The notes beneath the pieces are model-generated. The model worked only from the letters and a program-made list of their open reading frames with translations, did no database searches and was not told the origin of the DNA. A stretch of DNA of 64,000 nucleotides from Papiliotrema nemorosa (taxonomy: Eukaryota; Basidiomycota; Tremellomycetes; Tremellales; Rhynchogastremaceae): NCBI GenBank assembly GCA_032158125.1, contig JASKOT010000029.1, positions 62,001 through 126,000 on the forward strand, in the 5' to 3' direction. Shown here piece by piece: positions 9,642-21,787 of this stretch. Each line of letters begins with the position of its first letter. The stretch's first letter is position 1. The translations under genes and the position numbers were made by a program.

Positions 9642-11102
9642 TCAAGACCTGGCTCGCTTCGCCTTTTTGACGGCTTTTGATGGTGCCGGTGGCTTCTGTT
9701 CAGTCCGCTTGGAGGGAGACTGGAAAAACCTAGTGATTGCCGGTTGATCAGTCTTGGCATCGTCCGAGTTGTGCCTGATCACCTTTGTCTGATGTCCTCC
9801 TCTCGTCTGTCGAGTGGCAATGGCTTTTTCATCATTGTTACCCTCTGTTTCGACCTCTTGTCGTTTCCGCTTGGGCGTCGAGTCGGGTGCAGCTCTGATG
9901 TCTTCCTTAGTCATTTCGGTCTCCTTAGTCTCCTCCTTGACTGGTAGCGGATTGGGCGCGTTCGAATCATCACCTAGATTTTCCTCTTCTTTCCCCTCAA
10001 TCTCCGTCTTGATTGGTTTCTCTCCCTCTTCCGTCTTTGGCTTTTGCTCCGCTTCTTCCTTGACTTCAGATTTGACTCTGGTGACGGATCCAGATTTCGA
10101 TTTCGCGGGTGAAGGTTGTTGTTTCTGGAAAAACGACTTGATCCCGTCAGATCGTTCGGATACCGGTTGGATATACGTCGGACTATTTGTTCCGATCTTT
10201 CCCACTTCCGGATTGACAGGAAAGCTGTCCTCAGTGGTGTCATAATGGATGAGCTCACCTATCCAGCCCCGGCGTGCCTCTCAACAGCTTGCCTGTCCCG
10301 CCTTTACCCTCTTCCCAGCCTTTCACCTCGCCCAGATCCAACCACCTCGTTATCTCGTCCTCCGTCTCCAGCACACAAGGCATTCTATCATGTAGCCAAG
10401 CGATATCCTTCGTCGGGGTAGTGGTCAATATCGTGAACGTAGCCAGAGGGATTGGGTTTCCTGTAGGATACGGTTCCCTCTCGTCCCCTTCTCTCCGTTG
10501 AAACTTCGACTCGACCGGCGAAACATACTTGACCACGTCGTATAACCCCGCAAAGAACATCAAGGGTGGATTGGCATTATCGTGTTTAGGTCCAAGGGGT
10601 AATCGTGTAAAATGAGCAATCTTGGAAGAAGCCCGTTTCTGCCACTCATAGTACCCCTGAGCGGGGACTATACATCGTTTATGCGCTTTGAGGGCGTGCC
10701 ACATCCCGCCGGAGGATGCATCGAGGAGAGACTCAGAACGCGCGTTGATAGTGTTCATAGCTCCCATAGGGGGATGTTTGGTCCAGTGCGGGATCAGACC
10801 CCACTGCCTAGACTGTCAGACAGATCGGACGTGTGGGGTGGGTCGACGTACATGGTCTCGATGATTGCTTGACCAGATTCTTGATCTCGATGAACAACCG
10901 GTGCACGTTGTCTCGGTGCTACATTGTAGCTGATAGGTAAGCCTATAGCTTTAAGACTGCCTGAGCTCTGCTCGACTCACTTTGGCCTATAATCCTGCTC
11001 CCGTTCCCAACGCTGTTGTCCCCGAAATATCCGCGGAAGACGTTCTTGCAGCGCATCATACACCTCCTCATTCGACAGTGCCAAAGAGTACCTTCCACAC
11101 AT
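9642..11102 (-). CDS. SRAP-domain (HMCES/YedK) abasic-site crosslinking protein with PIP box
   Basis: Exons 11102-10981, 10929-10852, 10807-10259 and 10224-9642 join to 443 residues. The protein starts Met-Cys-Gly-Arg; Cys2, exposed after Met removal, is the residue that forms a thiazolidine with abasic sites in this family. Other active-site positions are present: NVAPRQ, Asn88 in INARSE, Glu121 in YYEW and His206 in LHDRMP. HMCES-type proteins protect single-stranded abasic sites at replication forks and act in the nucleus. The C-terminal 150 residues are disordered and charged and include QPAITRFF at about 410-417, an exact PCNA-interacting (PIP) box, and a basic tail. It is divergent from the MYST acetyltransferase gene with a short shared promoter. 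Confidence 0.93.
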
Positions 11103-11353
11103 GCTTCTTCGTCGAAAGAGCTCCTATGGCGAGCTATGCATAGCCAAACAGATGCAATGCAGGAGGTTCCAGTGAGATGAGATCGACGATGGGTTACGTC
11201 ACCTTTGAGAGAGAGTTGCAGAGTAGGCGGAGATGGCCGCAGGGACGCGTCGAAAGGGCTCATCTTCTGTTGACAAGGAAACAAGGTGAGAACGACAGAA
11301 AGGACCAAGAGCAGTCGGCGTACAGGCTGCAAGAGGTGAGGTCGAGACGGAAA
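11103..11353. promoter_or_regulatory. Shared promoter between SRAP and MYST acetyltransferase genes
   Basis: The two start codons (11102 minus, 11354 plus) are about 250 bases apart. An earlier in-frame ATG at 11177 would shrink this to 74 bases, so I prefer the later start, but the upstream segment is open and could be translated. No clear TATA box was seen. Confidence 0.4.
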
Positions 11354-13466
11354 ATGGTGCCTCAGGCTGCGAATATCCCCACAAAGACCGAGGCGGACGG
11401 GCGAAAACTGCAGATTGGCTCAGTGTACCTAGTCTCGAGACCAAACTCAACCGCTCGTAAGTGGACGACTGGCGCTCGGCTTGTGAAGAGACTGACATTC
11501 AGGTCGAGCTACGGTGGTCAACCTCCGAAATAGTGTCAAGGGTGTCGAAGCATATGTCTCGTTCGAAGGAGCCGATAAGAGGTTGGACAGTTGGGTGGAT
11601 GAGCGGGATGTAGGCATTCAAGTGGAAAGTCCCACTGGGAAAAAAGGAAAGGGCGTAGTTGAAGCCTCACACTCGAAGGTGAGACAATCGTTGTCCAAAA
11701 TACACTCGGACCATAGCTGATGAATAGGAAACCGACGGCATAGTAGTAGAAACAAATAAACCTCTTGGAATCCCTGTCGAGACGTCCCCCTCGGCACCCA
11801 GTACGCCGGAACGTGAACACGCTCAAATAACCCGGGTGAGGAACTACGAGGATGTGAGAATGGGAATGTACCTCATCAAGACTTGGTAAGGATCCTCTGT
11901 GGTTTGGTGCTTGAGGCTGAAGTGGAAGGTATTACTCGCCGTATCCCAAACCGGTGGAAGAAAAGCCAGAGCAGACAGTAACGCCCATCAACTCCAACTC
12001 GGCCAAGAAACGCAAAGTGGAACATGGAACTTCCTCACCAGTGGATCAGGCTGTAGCGCAGAAGAACACTCCGAAAAGCAATGGGGACGTATTCACAACG
12101 GTCAGAAAGGGAGGAGAAGGAGCCAGAGGGAGATTATGGGTTTGCGATGTGGGTTCAACTCCATTCGATGAGAGCTGAAGCTGATTCCAGCTGTGTTTCA
12201 AGTACATGCAGACTCGTGATGGATGGACGAGGCATGTGGTGAGATCAATGAGGCGCTAGTCCTATGGCGAGCTGATGATCAGAGCTCTTGCACCATGTAT
12301 ACGCCCCCAGGGAGAGAGGTGTATCAGAAGGGTAGTTATCGGATATGGGAGATTGACGGAGCGCAAGAACCAGTCAGCATCTTCCTTGAACCTCGATTCT
12401 CCCTGACGTGCAGCTGTACTGCCAGAATCTCAGTCTATTCGGCAAGCTATTCATCGATCATAAAGTGAGCTGCCAAATGATCAGACTCTTACCTCGAGCT
12501 TACAATAGTCCGTCTTCTTCCACGTCGAAAATTTCCTCTTCTATGCCATATGCGATGCCTCGACGTCCAAGCACGATCACGTCATGGCTTTCTTCTCCAA
12601 GGTGAGCCATTTCAGCATTCGCCTGGTCCAGAGACTGATTCTACAGGAGAAGCTATCATATGATGATAATAATCTCGCTTGCATCGTCACTTTCCCGCCA
12701 TGTCAGAATAGGGGCTTCGGCAAGCTACTTATTGAATTCAGTGAGCCATCCATCTGTCCAGCTACAGTAAGCTGATAACAGGCTATTATCTCACTCAACA
12801 TCCCTCCACCCGGTCAGCCAACGGCTCACCCGGGACGCCCGAGCGGCCACTGTCGGATCTAGGCTTGAAAGGGTATACCGCATACTGGGTATCAACAGTA
12901 TTGAGGGTATGTCGCAGGCTACTCGCCGATGCGCCGCCCATCGTCACCACGCCGAAAAAGGTGTCTCCAGTGGTAGGGCGTCCTAGACGGCATTCTCGGG
13001 CATCTGCGACGAACCAAGACGGCCAGATCGTGTGTATAGATGGTGTTGGTAAGTCTGGCCAGCACGCCACCAGTCCTCATACTGACCGCTAGACGTCATC
13101 AAGATTGGTGATACCGCACACAAAGGTCAATACGCAATATCCATGACAATGTCTGAACTGGCGAAGATCTGCCATATCCGGATAGACGACACGGCATTTA
13201 CCCTCTCCGAACTTGGATTCCTCAAACATCGTCGAGAAACTATGGTATACAAGGACAGGCTACGGCGCAGGCAGACTTTGAGCGAATATGGAGCCGCCGG
13301 GGATGACCACGAGGGAGACATCGAGGAAGGACACGCGGAAGATCAAGATTTGGGAGAATGGAATAATGTAGAAGTGGTCATTACCAAGGGGATGGTTGAT
13401 GAGCAGTGGGAAAAATGGCGTGTCAAGGAGAAAGGGGTACTGGACGAGAGTTGTGTATCGCTGTGA
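11354..13466 (+). CDS. MYST-family histone acetyltransferase with chromo-barrel (Esa1/Sas2/KAT8-like)
   Basis: Exons 11354-11456, 11503-11678, 11728-11885, 11929-12148, 12191-12238, 12283-12372, 12414-12464, 12509-12601, 12647-12740, 12782-13048 and 13093-13466 join to 557 residues. An N-terminal chromo-barrel (AYVSFEGADKRLDSWVDE) is followed by a linker, a VRMGMYLIKTWYYSPYP segment, a zinc finger (CDLCFKYM ... HVSSC) and the acetyltransferase core: LYCQNLSLFGKLF, DHK, LACIVTFPPCQNRGFGK with Cys325, and TPERPLSDLG with the presumed catalytic Glu365. The enzyme acetylates histone tail lysines in the nucleus, usually within a NuA4- or SAS-type complex. Which MYST subgroup it belongs to is not certain from sequence alone. 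An upstream in-frame ATG at 11177 would add 59 residues. Confidence 0.92.
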
Positions 13467-14012
13467 TGCGGACAGCTGCGTTGCGGGTACCAGTTATGTG
13501 GTATGCCCTGACCTTGTTAGACTCGATGATTCATCAATTGCAATATGACAATGTCGTCCTTTGTTTCTTGGCCCTGAGACCTCGGTTGGTGCAAGACTTG
13601 AAAAGTCGAAAGACGATTGTTTCTCCAGTATGTGTTCCTCACGCGGTTGTCATAACCGTCCCATCATCCTCACTACTCCTGACAGAGTCTACGCACATCC
13701 AAGCTATCTGAAATCACAACGTCTTATTCAGTCCCGCCACAGTTCCCCACGCTACAGTTGCAGAAGCTCAATCATCATTGTAGACGGATACATGAGGTCA
13801 TTTCAGTGCGCCCAGGTATCGTTAATATGCGGTCAGATTTTATATATGGGGGAATCCCTCGCATAAGGAAAGTACCATTTCCGTGCAGTGCGAGGGCATC
13901 AGTAGTCTCCCTAATTTGCCTAATCAGTAAAGCAGGTCCAAGCCGTCCGATTATGGGATACATGATTGCATGTTTGCATCGAGTGTCTGCCTGTCGGCAG
14001 AGCACACACCGC
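13467..14012. other. Convergent intergenic region (two 3' ends)
   Basis: The acetyltransferase stops at 13466 and the RRM gene at 14013, facing each other. The 546 bases between have only short overlapping frames with no supported splice pattern. They presumably hold both 3' UTRs and polyadenylation signals. Confidence 0.5.
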
Positions 14013-15235
14013 TTATTTTCGTGCATACGTGACCTATTTCATCAGCTCGATTCCGCACCAAACAGGGAAACACATAGAAACGCACCTTCATCTTGGTCTC
14101 TCCGTCGATCTTGAAGTTGTGCAGAGCATCCTTGGCGACCGTAGCCGTAGTTTCATCCGCAAACTCTACAAACGCAATATCCTTTTTGGCCGGGATAGTC
14201 CGAATCTCCAACAACCCAGCATGCCTAAACATTAGTCAAATCCTAGTGCGTCTTCATTCAGACTCACAATTCGAAGACTTCTCGCAGATCGTCGGCGGTA
14301 GTCCCTTCTGGCAAGTTTTGGACGAAAAGCACGGAATTGGGCGGCAAGTACTCGTCGGGCATTTGAAGTCGTTGCTTCTTGGCTGCTGGGACACCCGTGT
14401 CCTCCGATTTGAGCTTTTCCGCCGCTTTTCTTCGTAGAGGATTATCCCTCCTCTTCTTTTCTTCCTCATAAGCACCAGCACCAAATCCTCGATACGCAGT
14501 AAAGGAGGGGACTTACTCTTTTCTTCCAATCTGACTTTCTTGTGTTCTTCCAATGCTGTGTCTCCCTCAAACTTTTGCACAGCGACGTCTGCTCTCCTCT
14601 TCGCAAAGCTTATTTGCTATCATCAGCTTGGTACCCTCACTCCCATCGTCCAGTCACAGGAATGAGGAGTACAGCTAGCGATGGGGACTCACCATAGGCT
14701 TGCCATATAATGGAAACTCGTTGACTTCTCTCCTTGCTCTGTTCGCCTCCTCTTTATCTCCAAAACTGATAAACGCCTGTCCCCTCATTCGGACGTTCCT
14801 ATGCGCCGTGATGGGTAATATAGGCCTGTAAGGCTTGAACAACGAAGCCAGGGTTTCCGTGATAACTAGAGAATTAGCAGCTCTCCTCATCGACATCTCT
14901 ACACCCAGAAGGCAAGACGGCGTGAAGCACAACGGACAACGGCAAGAGGTTGAAGACTCACCTGGTATCCTGACTTTCTCGTTTAGGTTCTGTATATACA
15001 ACGTCTCACACGCATTATCCGGTATCCTATCCGGATCCTCTTCCTCCTCCTCTGCCTCTTCCCTTTCCTCTCCCTCCTTCACCCCGTTTGCAGCATTTCC
15101 ATCCTCTCCATTCTCAGTCGGGACATCTGCTGGAGATGGTACTACCGTTCCTGCCTCCGCGGTCAGTTCCTCGGATTCATCGGCGACTGTCGCTGTCCTT
15201 GATGGACCCGGTTGAGCAACTTCGACCCCTGACAT
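14013..15235 (-). CDS. U1A/U2B''-type snRNP protein with two RRMs
   Basis: Exons 15235-14962, 14865-14693, 14616-14517, 14460-14268, 14224-14086 and 14033-14013 join to 299 residues. After an acidic N-terminus of about 75 residues, RRM1 has RNP2 LYIQNL (79-84) and RNP1 MRGQAFISF (118-126); the NLNEKV start is diagnostic for the U1A/U2B'' family. A basic linker with KKKRRDNPLRRK precedes RRM2, which has SVLFVQNLP, DIAFVEF and the typical end GETKMKVTYARK. The protein would bind a stem-loop of U1 and/or U2 snRNA in the spliceosome. The last exon is only 21 nt and encodes VTYARK plus the stop. The acidic extension before RRM1 is unusual for the family. Confidence 0.93.
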
Positions 15236-15732
15236 ATCGCAAAGAACTCCGGGACTGGTGGGTCGAATCGGTATTCGCTAGGCTACTCGTCTACTGCCGG
15301 ATACTGTCGACAGAAATACAAACTGGCTTTCTAGCTACGCTGGGCTGAAGTATATGTGTAGTCAGAGGTATAGAGTGAATCGTTGAAACACGCTCAGATG
15401 CTGCTGGGTTATCGGCGAAGGCCGCCTCTGCCATAATATTTCCCTCGGTGTATTTTCCACTCTCCATTTAATCCCATTTTCATCAGACTGGTCTATATCA
15501 ACTCGTATGCATGGCCCAAGTTCGGACTGCGCCAGTCAACATGACAGTGTCGTACATTCATGTCGTATATATCTAATGATTCCGGTGAAAGGTGACTATC
15601 ATCCTGATGCGGACATCTCTTCGTTCCATCTCCCAGAAAAACCAAACCACCTTCTCCTCACACTGACAGCCATCTGAGCACCACTCGGGAAGTCATCACA
15701 CGTCGTTATACTGACTCCGACACTTTCCTCAC
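15236..15732. other. Intergenic: promoter of the RRM gene
   Basis: This is a 497-base gap between the RRM start codon and the stop of the vWA gene. No open frame with family features, RNA gene or repeat is seen. Confidence 0.5.
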
Positions 15733-17732
15733 TCATCCTAGCCGTCCAGCTCGGAAGACTGACTGAGTGGCAATCCGTCGAGCCTGTACATCAAACTTCG
15801 GCCAGAACCCCTTGCGTTCCCACTCACCTGGTCCAGCGAAATGGCGTCCCTCTTGAAAGATGGCCCATCGTCATCATCATCATCATCATCGTCTGCTCGA
15901 CCTCGTATACCTCCATGCATAGCAGGAGTCAAACCTGCCGATCCAAACATCCCACCTCCCGGACCCGTCTTCAGCATCGGCGCCCCAAAGACGCTCAGAG
16001 ACTGCGGCGCAGAACCAGCTGGACTCGATCCGAATGCCTTGAAATCGCTGACCACTCGGCGAGGAGGAGATGCTGGACCTGCGAAAGCGGCTGGACGGCT
16101 CGAGGTGGGAGACGAAGGAGTAGGAGGAGCTTCCGTTCCGGCAGGTTTTGGTCGTGGAGGAAGACGACCTGGAATGTAGCTGTATCCAGACTCTTGATTC
16201 TTCTTCCTAAACTTGTCGGTGAGCCGCTTTCCAGGTACCTGACACTCAGTTCAAGCTCATCTCAACAATGCCCAAACGCACCTTCTCGATTTGCGCGGCG
16301 ACATCTCCCACGACATTTGCACTCATCCATCTAGTCACATTCCTCTTTGCGATGTCATTCTCGATATATACCTCGGGCAGATGGACCTGCTTTGTCTGCT
16401 CGTTACGCAGTAAGAGACGTTCGTGCAGCTCCCTGTCTTGTGAGCTGGGGATGAGGACGATTGGAATCAACGCACTGTGCAACCGCCTCTACACTTTCCA
16501 TCGTCTCGCCCTTTTCTCTGATACGCTGCGCGACCTCGTGCCCGATCTCTGGCATTGTCAGCTCTGCATCTAAACACCTAGACCGATAACTGACCGGTAA
16601 CAAGACGTTCCATGTCCATGTTCTCTAGAACACTGCCAACAATGGTGGGAGCGAGGAGATCCGCCGTAGTCAGGGGCAGCATGAGTCCAGAGGTCATATT
16701 GCAGATTGCTTGGAAAAAGTCGACGGCATGCTGCACTCAGTTCATGGATCAGCGCGGGAAGGAGTACGCACCTCGTAGCCGGACAATGTCTCCTCACACG
16801 CTACCATGAACTATACATGAGCTTACGCTCAAAGCAGCAAGCATCCACAGTGCAACGCACCAACGTGATACCCTCTTGAGCCATCTTCCGAGCGATGACG
16901 AGGGGATCGTGTCCTTGTGGATCTCCTCCTTTGATCTCTTTCCATCAGTCTCTAGTGTGATTGATATTGTTGAAACTCACGATCTCCCCATTCACCAATT
17001 CCTAATCTGTCAGCTTCGTTCAATGTTGGATGAGATGGGCGGAAGCTTACCATGAGGCGGCGCATCAGCTATCAAGACTACCATTTTCGACGCATTCCTC
17101 CTCCATTCCAGTTCTATCAACGCGGCCGCCATACCGGACGTTACAGCTTCCGGCCCATCTCCACCTCCCGACGCTGCTAATAAGCCGCTGTCTTACTTCT
17201 AGCTCGGGGGAAACGACTCACCGCTTAGACCTTGGATATAAGTCTTGACTGATGGGATATCCGAAGAGAACGGGTTAAACTTGTACACGTAGCTGTTGTC
17301 CTGTGGTGGATGATCTCGATAATTCACCACCTACCATCAGCACACACCGGTCGGAGAAACCAAAGAGAGCTCACAGCTACACGGAGATCGTCTGGTCCTG
17401 AAAGACCTTCTTCTCCACGAATCATATCGCATATTCCAATAATATGATCTCTGGTCGAATTGATGTACCTCTGCATGGACCCCGTACAATCCAGGATGAA
17501 CACCAAATCACTGGACGCATCAGTGCAACATCCCACAGAAACATACAAGGGGTGGAATGACTCACATGCATTTTCCGCGGGATCCTGTACCCTCGATGTA
17601 TCTCATATGGTAGTCCAACACAGGTTCCGATCTGGGCGGTGTGAGGGGTGGAGACCGTGGTCTGAAGTATGGATAGCTGGAATGGGAAGACCCAGATTCA
17701 GATCGTCCATCTTCCCACATCTCGTCGTCCAT
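15733..17732 (-). CDS. von Willebrand factor A-domain protein, 495 residues
   Basis: Twelve exons (17732-17566, 17510-17375, 17330-17222, 17176-17051, 17001-16981, 16928-16861, 16810-16772, 16730-16595, 16548-16476, 16432-16282, 16238-15828, 15783-15733) join in frame. Residues 55-260 form a vWA domain with the metal-site motif [13 protein letters not shown], then [15 protein letters not shown] and [14 protein letters not shown] helical region and a Pro-rich, disordered tail with nine Asp in a row follow. Similar cytosolic vWA proteins, some linked to alpha-kinases, exist in fungi; partner and role are unknown. One exon is only 21 nt. The last intron (15827-15784), if retained, still leaves an open but different C-terminus. 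Confidence 0.85.
15868..15892 (-). repeat. Trinucleotide run coding for Asp
   Basis: A run of GAT/GAC codons in the vWA gene encodes nine consecutive Asp residues. Such GAT tracts are prone to length change. Confidence 0.8.
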
Positions 17733-18151
17733 ACTTGTTTATTTCTTGGGTTGTGTGAAGCTGCGAAAGGCAGATTGTACTTCGAGGGTTGAAGGATGAT
17801 TCACCGACAAGTGATGAGAGGGGCGTTGAGATACAAGGGACGCTGGACAAATTCCTTCGCTTCGCTGGGGATCTCTAGTAAACGTAACGAGGCTGTCCCG
17901 AGCTCTGCAACTTTGCAAAGCACAATGTCGCCTGTGAGTGGTATGAGATTCGAGTTGAGAGATGGGATTGTGGGGGATGAAGGGTCGACCGTCGCGTTTC
18001 AGAAATGTCTCCACCATGCGTCATCTCCAATTGGTTGTTTGCCACCGTCGAAGAATGAAGATGGCAGCGTGTAGCATGCAGCATATGTATGTATGTATGA
18101 TCTGCAAGTGGCCCAGAAGAGTAGAGCGAGACAAGTAGTATACACTTTTAC
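17733..18151. other. Intergenic: promoter of the vWA gene
   Basis: The 419 bases lie between the vWA start and the stop of the CLIP-170 gene. A minus-strand frame (18017-17739) is open but ends just upstream of the vWA ATG and has no splice sites that would join it, so I treat it as 5' leader or chance. Confidence 0.45.
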
Positions 18152-21100
18152 CTAGAATACCTCCTCAGCCATGGGACAATCCGTCGTGTCGTGGGCATCA
18201 CTCTGCTCATAATCAGCCAGACTCTGCGCACATCATGTTGCCACCCACCTCGCAATCGGCACACCATCTACCCTTTTTCCCCTCTTTCCGCGAGAGGGGA
18301 CTAGCTCCATGCGCCTCTCCACTCATATTCCCAGCAAACACAGGACAAGCATCCAAGTCATGTGGCCCTTCGCATAGCTCACATCGATCCTCGGTGGCTG
18401 TCGAATTGGCCATGGAAGGCGCTCTAGAATGACCGGAAATCTCTGAGCGAGGTGGAGGAGAGTGCGCTTTGTTCCCGTTGCCATTGGCAGACATGCTCTT
18501 GTACCTCTTGACTTCGTCTTGGAGCTGCACCAACCGAGTCTCCAGCTCATCTTCTCGGTAGATCTTCGACTCGATGAGTGATTCCAGTTCAGACACCTCG
18601 CGGTTGAGCTGGATGTAAGCCTACGAAAAGTTGATACAGAGGGCGACTGACATCTTCAATGGTCTGAACGTGGTCTTTGATAGTGCTTCTTGCCTCGGCC
18701 AATTCCTTCTGACATGATCAGCAGATGCTACGAGAAGATCTTGAAATACCCACAGCTGCTCCAGGGGATTTGACACCTCCCAGTTCGTTCGTCTCCTCAA
18801 GCAGCTTGATTTCCTGGTCATCAGTCTGATCCCAGGCGCATGTACGCACCTCTTTAAGGAGAGATACCTCCTCGAGTACAGTCTCATATTTCTCTTTCAG
18901 CTCGGCATTCTCGGCAGAAAGCTCAGCAATGATATGCTGGAACCCGCGAAGCCTCTTGGAATCGTCGTCGCTCGATGAACCAGTCGATACCCTGCTTTTG
19001 CGGGCTGATCCCATGATGGGGGACGTGGGTTTAGGCAAATTGCTCTCCGCAGCAGATTTGAGCTGTTGCATCAGCATTCGCCCGAGAGATCTTTGGAGCG
19101 TGTTCACCGATGTAATCTCTGCCTCGAGGGATACCACTTTCGCCTCAAGATCCGCCTTGGCTTCCTCGAGTGTCGCCTTTTGTTGGTCTGCCTCTTGTAG
19201 TCTTGCTCCCAGTGACTCCAGCCCTTTGACTTTCTCGTTAAGCTGTTCTACTTCAGCTGTCTTTTTGGCTAGATCTGTCTCTTTGGCCGCGGCGTCCTGC
19301 AGGGCAGCTCGAAGACTGCTTGCCTCCTGGCACATGAGCTCAAGTCCAGCTAAACCAAGACGTCGACTCACCGCAGCATCGCCGCGAAGACCTTCAACGT
19401 CAGCTCGAGCAGCCTCGAGCGCCGAATTGTTCTCCTTGAGAGCCCCCTCGAGCTCTCCGATCCTGCCCTTGGCTCCTTCTGCCGCCTTTTGCAACCTCCT
19501 GACCTCCTCCTTGATCTCCCTCTCGCGTTCCATTGCAGCTCGCTCGCCATCTTTTGCCTTGCTCAGGCGGTTCTTCCAGCTTTCGGCATCAGCCTCAGCT
19601 TGAGCCCGGGTCTCTTCAAGTTCTTCCTCGAGGTTCGACTGTTTTTGCTGGAGATGTTTGAGCTGAGCAGTCAAGGTCTCGTTATCGATCTCGGCGGCAG
19701 TGGCTGCCTCACGAGGCTGTGGAGATCCAGGTTGTTGAGCCTGTTCTTCTCGTGCTTTGGCGAGCTTCTCTTCCAATGACCGTGACTTCTCCTCGAGTGC
19801 TCGAATCTTGTCTTCGAAATCGTACTGTTTGGTCTCATACAGCGAGATGGTCGCCTACTCATCAGCAAATATCGTGAGGAGGGAGATCAGAGTGCTCACC
19901 TGCCCGGCTTGGGTGAGGTCCTCGACCAAAGCTCTCATTTCGGCAGCTTCTCCCTCTGCAACCTCTGCCCGCTCCAGCATCAACTTCACCTCCTCCCTCT
20001 TGGCTTCCATCCCCGCGTCCAGCTCACTTTGCGCGCGTTCCGCCGCAATCTGCATTTCCTTCTTGAGCGCTGCCAGCTCGCTTTCCTTTTCCTCCAAGAC
20101 TGCCAAAGTGCTCCCGCTCGTCCCCTGAAGCTCTTCTGCCAACTTTGAGGCGTCCGCTGCGTCAGCCTGTGACGCAGATAATTGAGAGCGAAGCGAGTCG
20201 GCCTCTTCTCGAATACGTTCCACCTCTCCCTGCAGAGCTTCCATCCTTTGTCGATCTCCATCGAGATCCTGCGTTTTTTGCGGCGACGATAAACCTTTCA
20301 ACTCTGCTTCCAGCTCGGCATTACGCTTTTTCAGCTCCCGAATCTCCTCGTCCAAATGCGCTTGGTGGGCTGAAAGCGTTCGACCGATGTTACCAGGGGA
20401 AGGCGGAGGTGGCATCATGTCCATCGCTGTGGTCGCCCTCGGCGCCCTAGCTTTAGGCGTTGCAAAGTTGCCGCCGATGCTTTGTCTTGGCCGGACAGGG
20501 GTGACACCATTCATCGACACCCGTGAAGCTTTCGGGGTGGTAGTCGCGGTACTTTCCCTCAAACCTCGTACCGATGCGTTCAGAGTTCCCGCTCGAGCAT
20601 TGTCCAGCTGTTTGGCCGTCATACCGAGATACTTGCTCGCGCGGGATCCAGCTGTAATCTTGCTCGCTGCCATGACGGCGTTTGAGCTTGTGCTCGTTCC
20701 GAGCAATGTCTTTGCCGGCATCGCTTCATCGTCGTCGCCTGCTGTTGGTCTGATCGCGCTCGACACGCTTCGAGTGGCTCGACCCGGAGTGGTAGTCATG
20801 GGTCGAGGTCGATCTGCGGGGGTCATTCTCCCTGATAGAGTATATGACGCGTGAGATGAGGCTAGCGAACGGTGAGAGGAAGCGACAGAGACGGGTCGTG
20901 AGATGCCGGCTGTAGGAGGTGACAGCTTTGCAGCGAGGACAAACACTCCACAATTGGGTGGACAGGTGAAGTATGGGACACTGCGATCAGCTGACCCCAA
21001 CATGGTATCAGCCGGCTCACCCATTCACACTCCCGTCATTTTTGCCTTGCCCGGCAAACCCACCCTCGAGCTCGACTCCTGCCCATACACCTGCTTTGAA

Positions 21101-21787
21101 CTCTGTTTCACCGATATACCTCAGCGTCCCTTCCATGCCCATTGATTGTATCCTGACTTTGTCGCCAATGACGGGTGCGAATTTCCCTTCTCCACCACCA
21201 GCCATGCTCGCGCGAGATTCAGGTCGCTTTGAAAAGGGTGTGGTAGAGGTCGTCGACGACGCCATGGATGTCCTACGGGGCGTAAAGGTATTTGTCCCCG
21301 TTATACTTGGCCGACTGGAAGCTGCCGAAGATCGCGATACAGCTCGTGAAGCCGAGGGCGTATGAGCCAATGTTGAAGGTGTTCTAGGACGTAAACCGCC
21401 AGGTGTCCTCGGAGCGAGGTACGAGGTAGATGCTCGAAGACTGGTAGGAGGATGTGATGGAGAGTCTACGTCTTGACCCTCATCCCCTAGACGACCTTTC
21501 AGACTGCTAGGTGGGCGTTTCTTCAGAACTTCCTGTAAAGCCTGATCCATTTCATCTCCGGTGACGCTTGTGTTTAGATGAGACGCATTGACGGGGCCGA
21601 GGGAAGATCGAGGTCGGCGATGTGTGGGAGTAGGAAGACCGGAAGAATTTGGGGGAGTGTGCATCCGCCCAGGCGTGGAGAGGGTTGGAAGACGTGACAT
21701 TCTGGTAGGTGAAGGAGGGGTAGAGAAGGATGTCGGTGGAGGTACGAACAGTCGCTTTCTAGGAGAAGGGGGCGTCAGCATGCTCAT
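18152..21787 (-). CDS. CLIP-170 family microtubule plus-end protein (Bik1/Tip1 homologue)
   Basis: Exons 21787-21021, 20980-19900, 19854-18850, 18813-18754, 18708-18652, 18620-18249 and 18202-18152 join to 1130 residues. After a Ser/Pro/Thr-rich N-terminus, one CAP-Gly domain spans about 205-285, with GKNDGSVN at 248-255 followed by YFTCPPNCGVFV. A second Ser-rich basic stretch and a coiled coil of about 650 residues follow. Two CX2CX4HX4C zinc knuckles lie at the end; the second starts at Cys1110, and the protein ends EEVF. CLIP-170 proteins track growing microtubule ends, bind tubulin EEY/F tails through CAP-Gly and connect to dynein/dynactin and kinesins. The upstream leader appears to contain an intron (GTGAGT to CCACAG) ending just before the ATG. 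Confidence 0.93.

Noticed and set aside
13467..14012. Additional small gene between the acetyltransferase and RRM genes
   Set aside because: Several overlapping frames on both strands but no splice sites, no conserved composition, and the position fits two 3' UTRs.
18929..20854. Long plus-strand ORFs (for example 18929-19603 and 20387-20854)
   Set aside because: They are antisense to the coiled coil and CAP-Gly exons of the CLIP-170 gene and reflect its Glu/Lys/Ala-rich codons.
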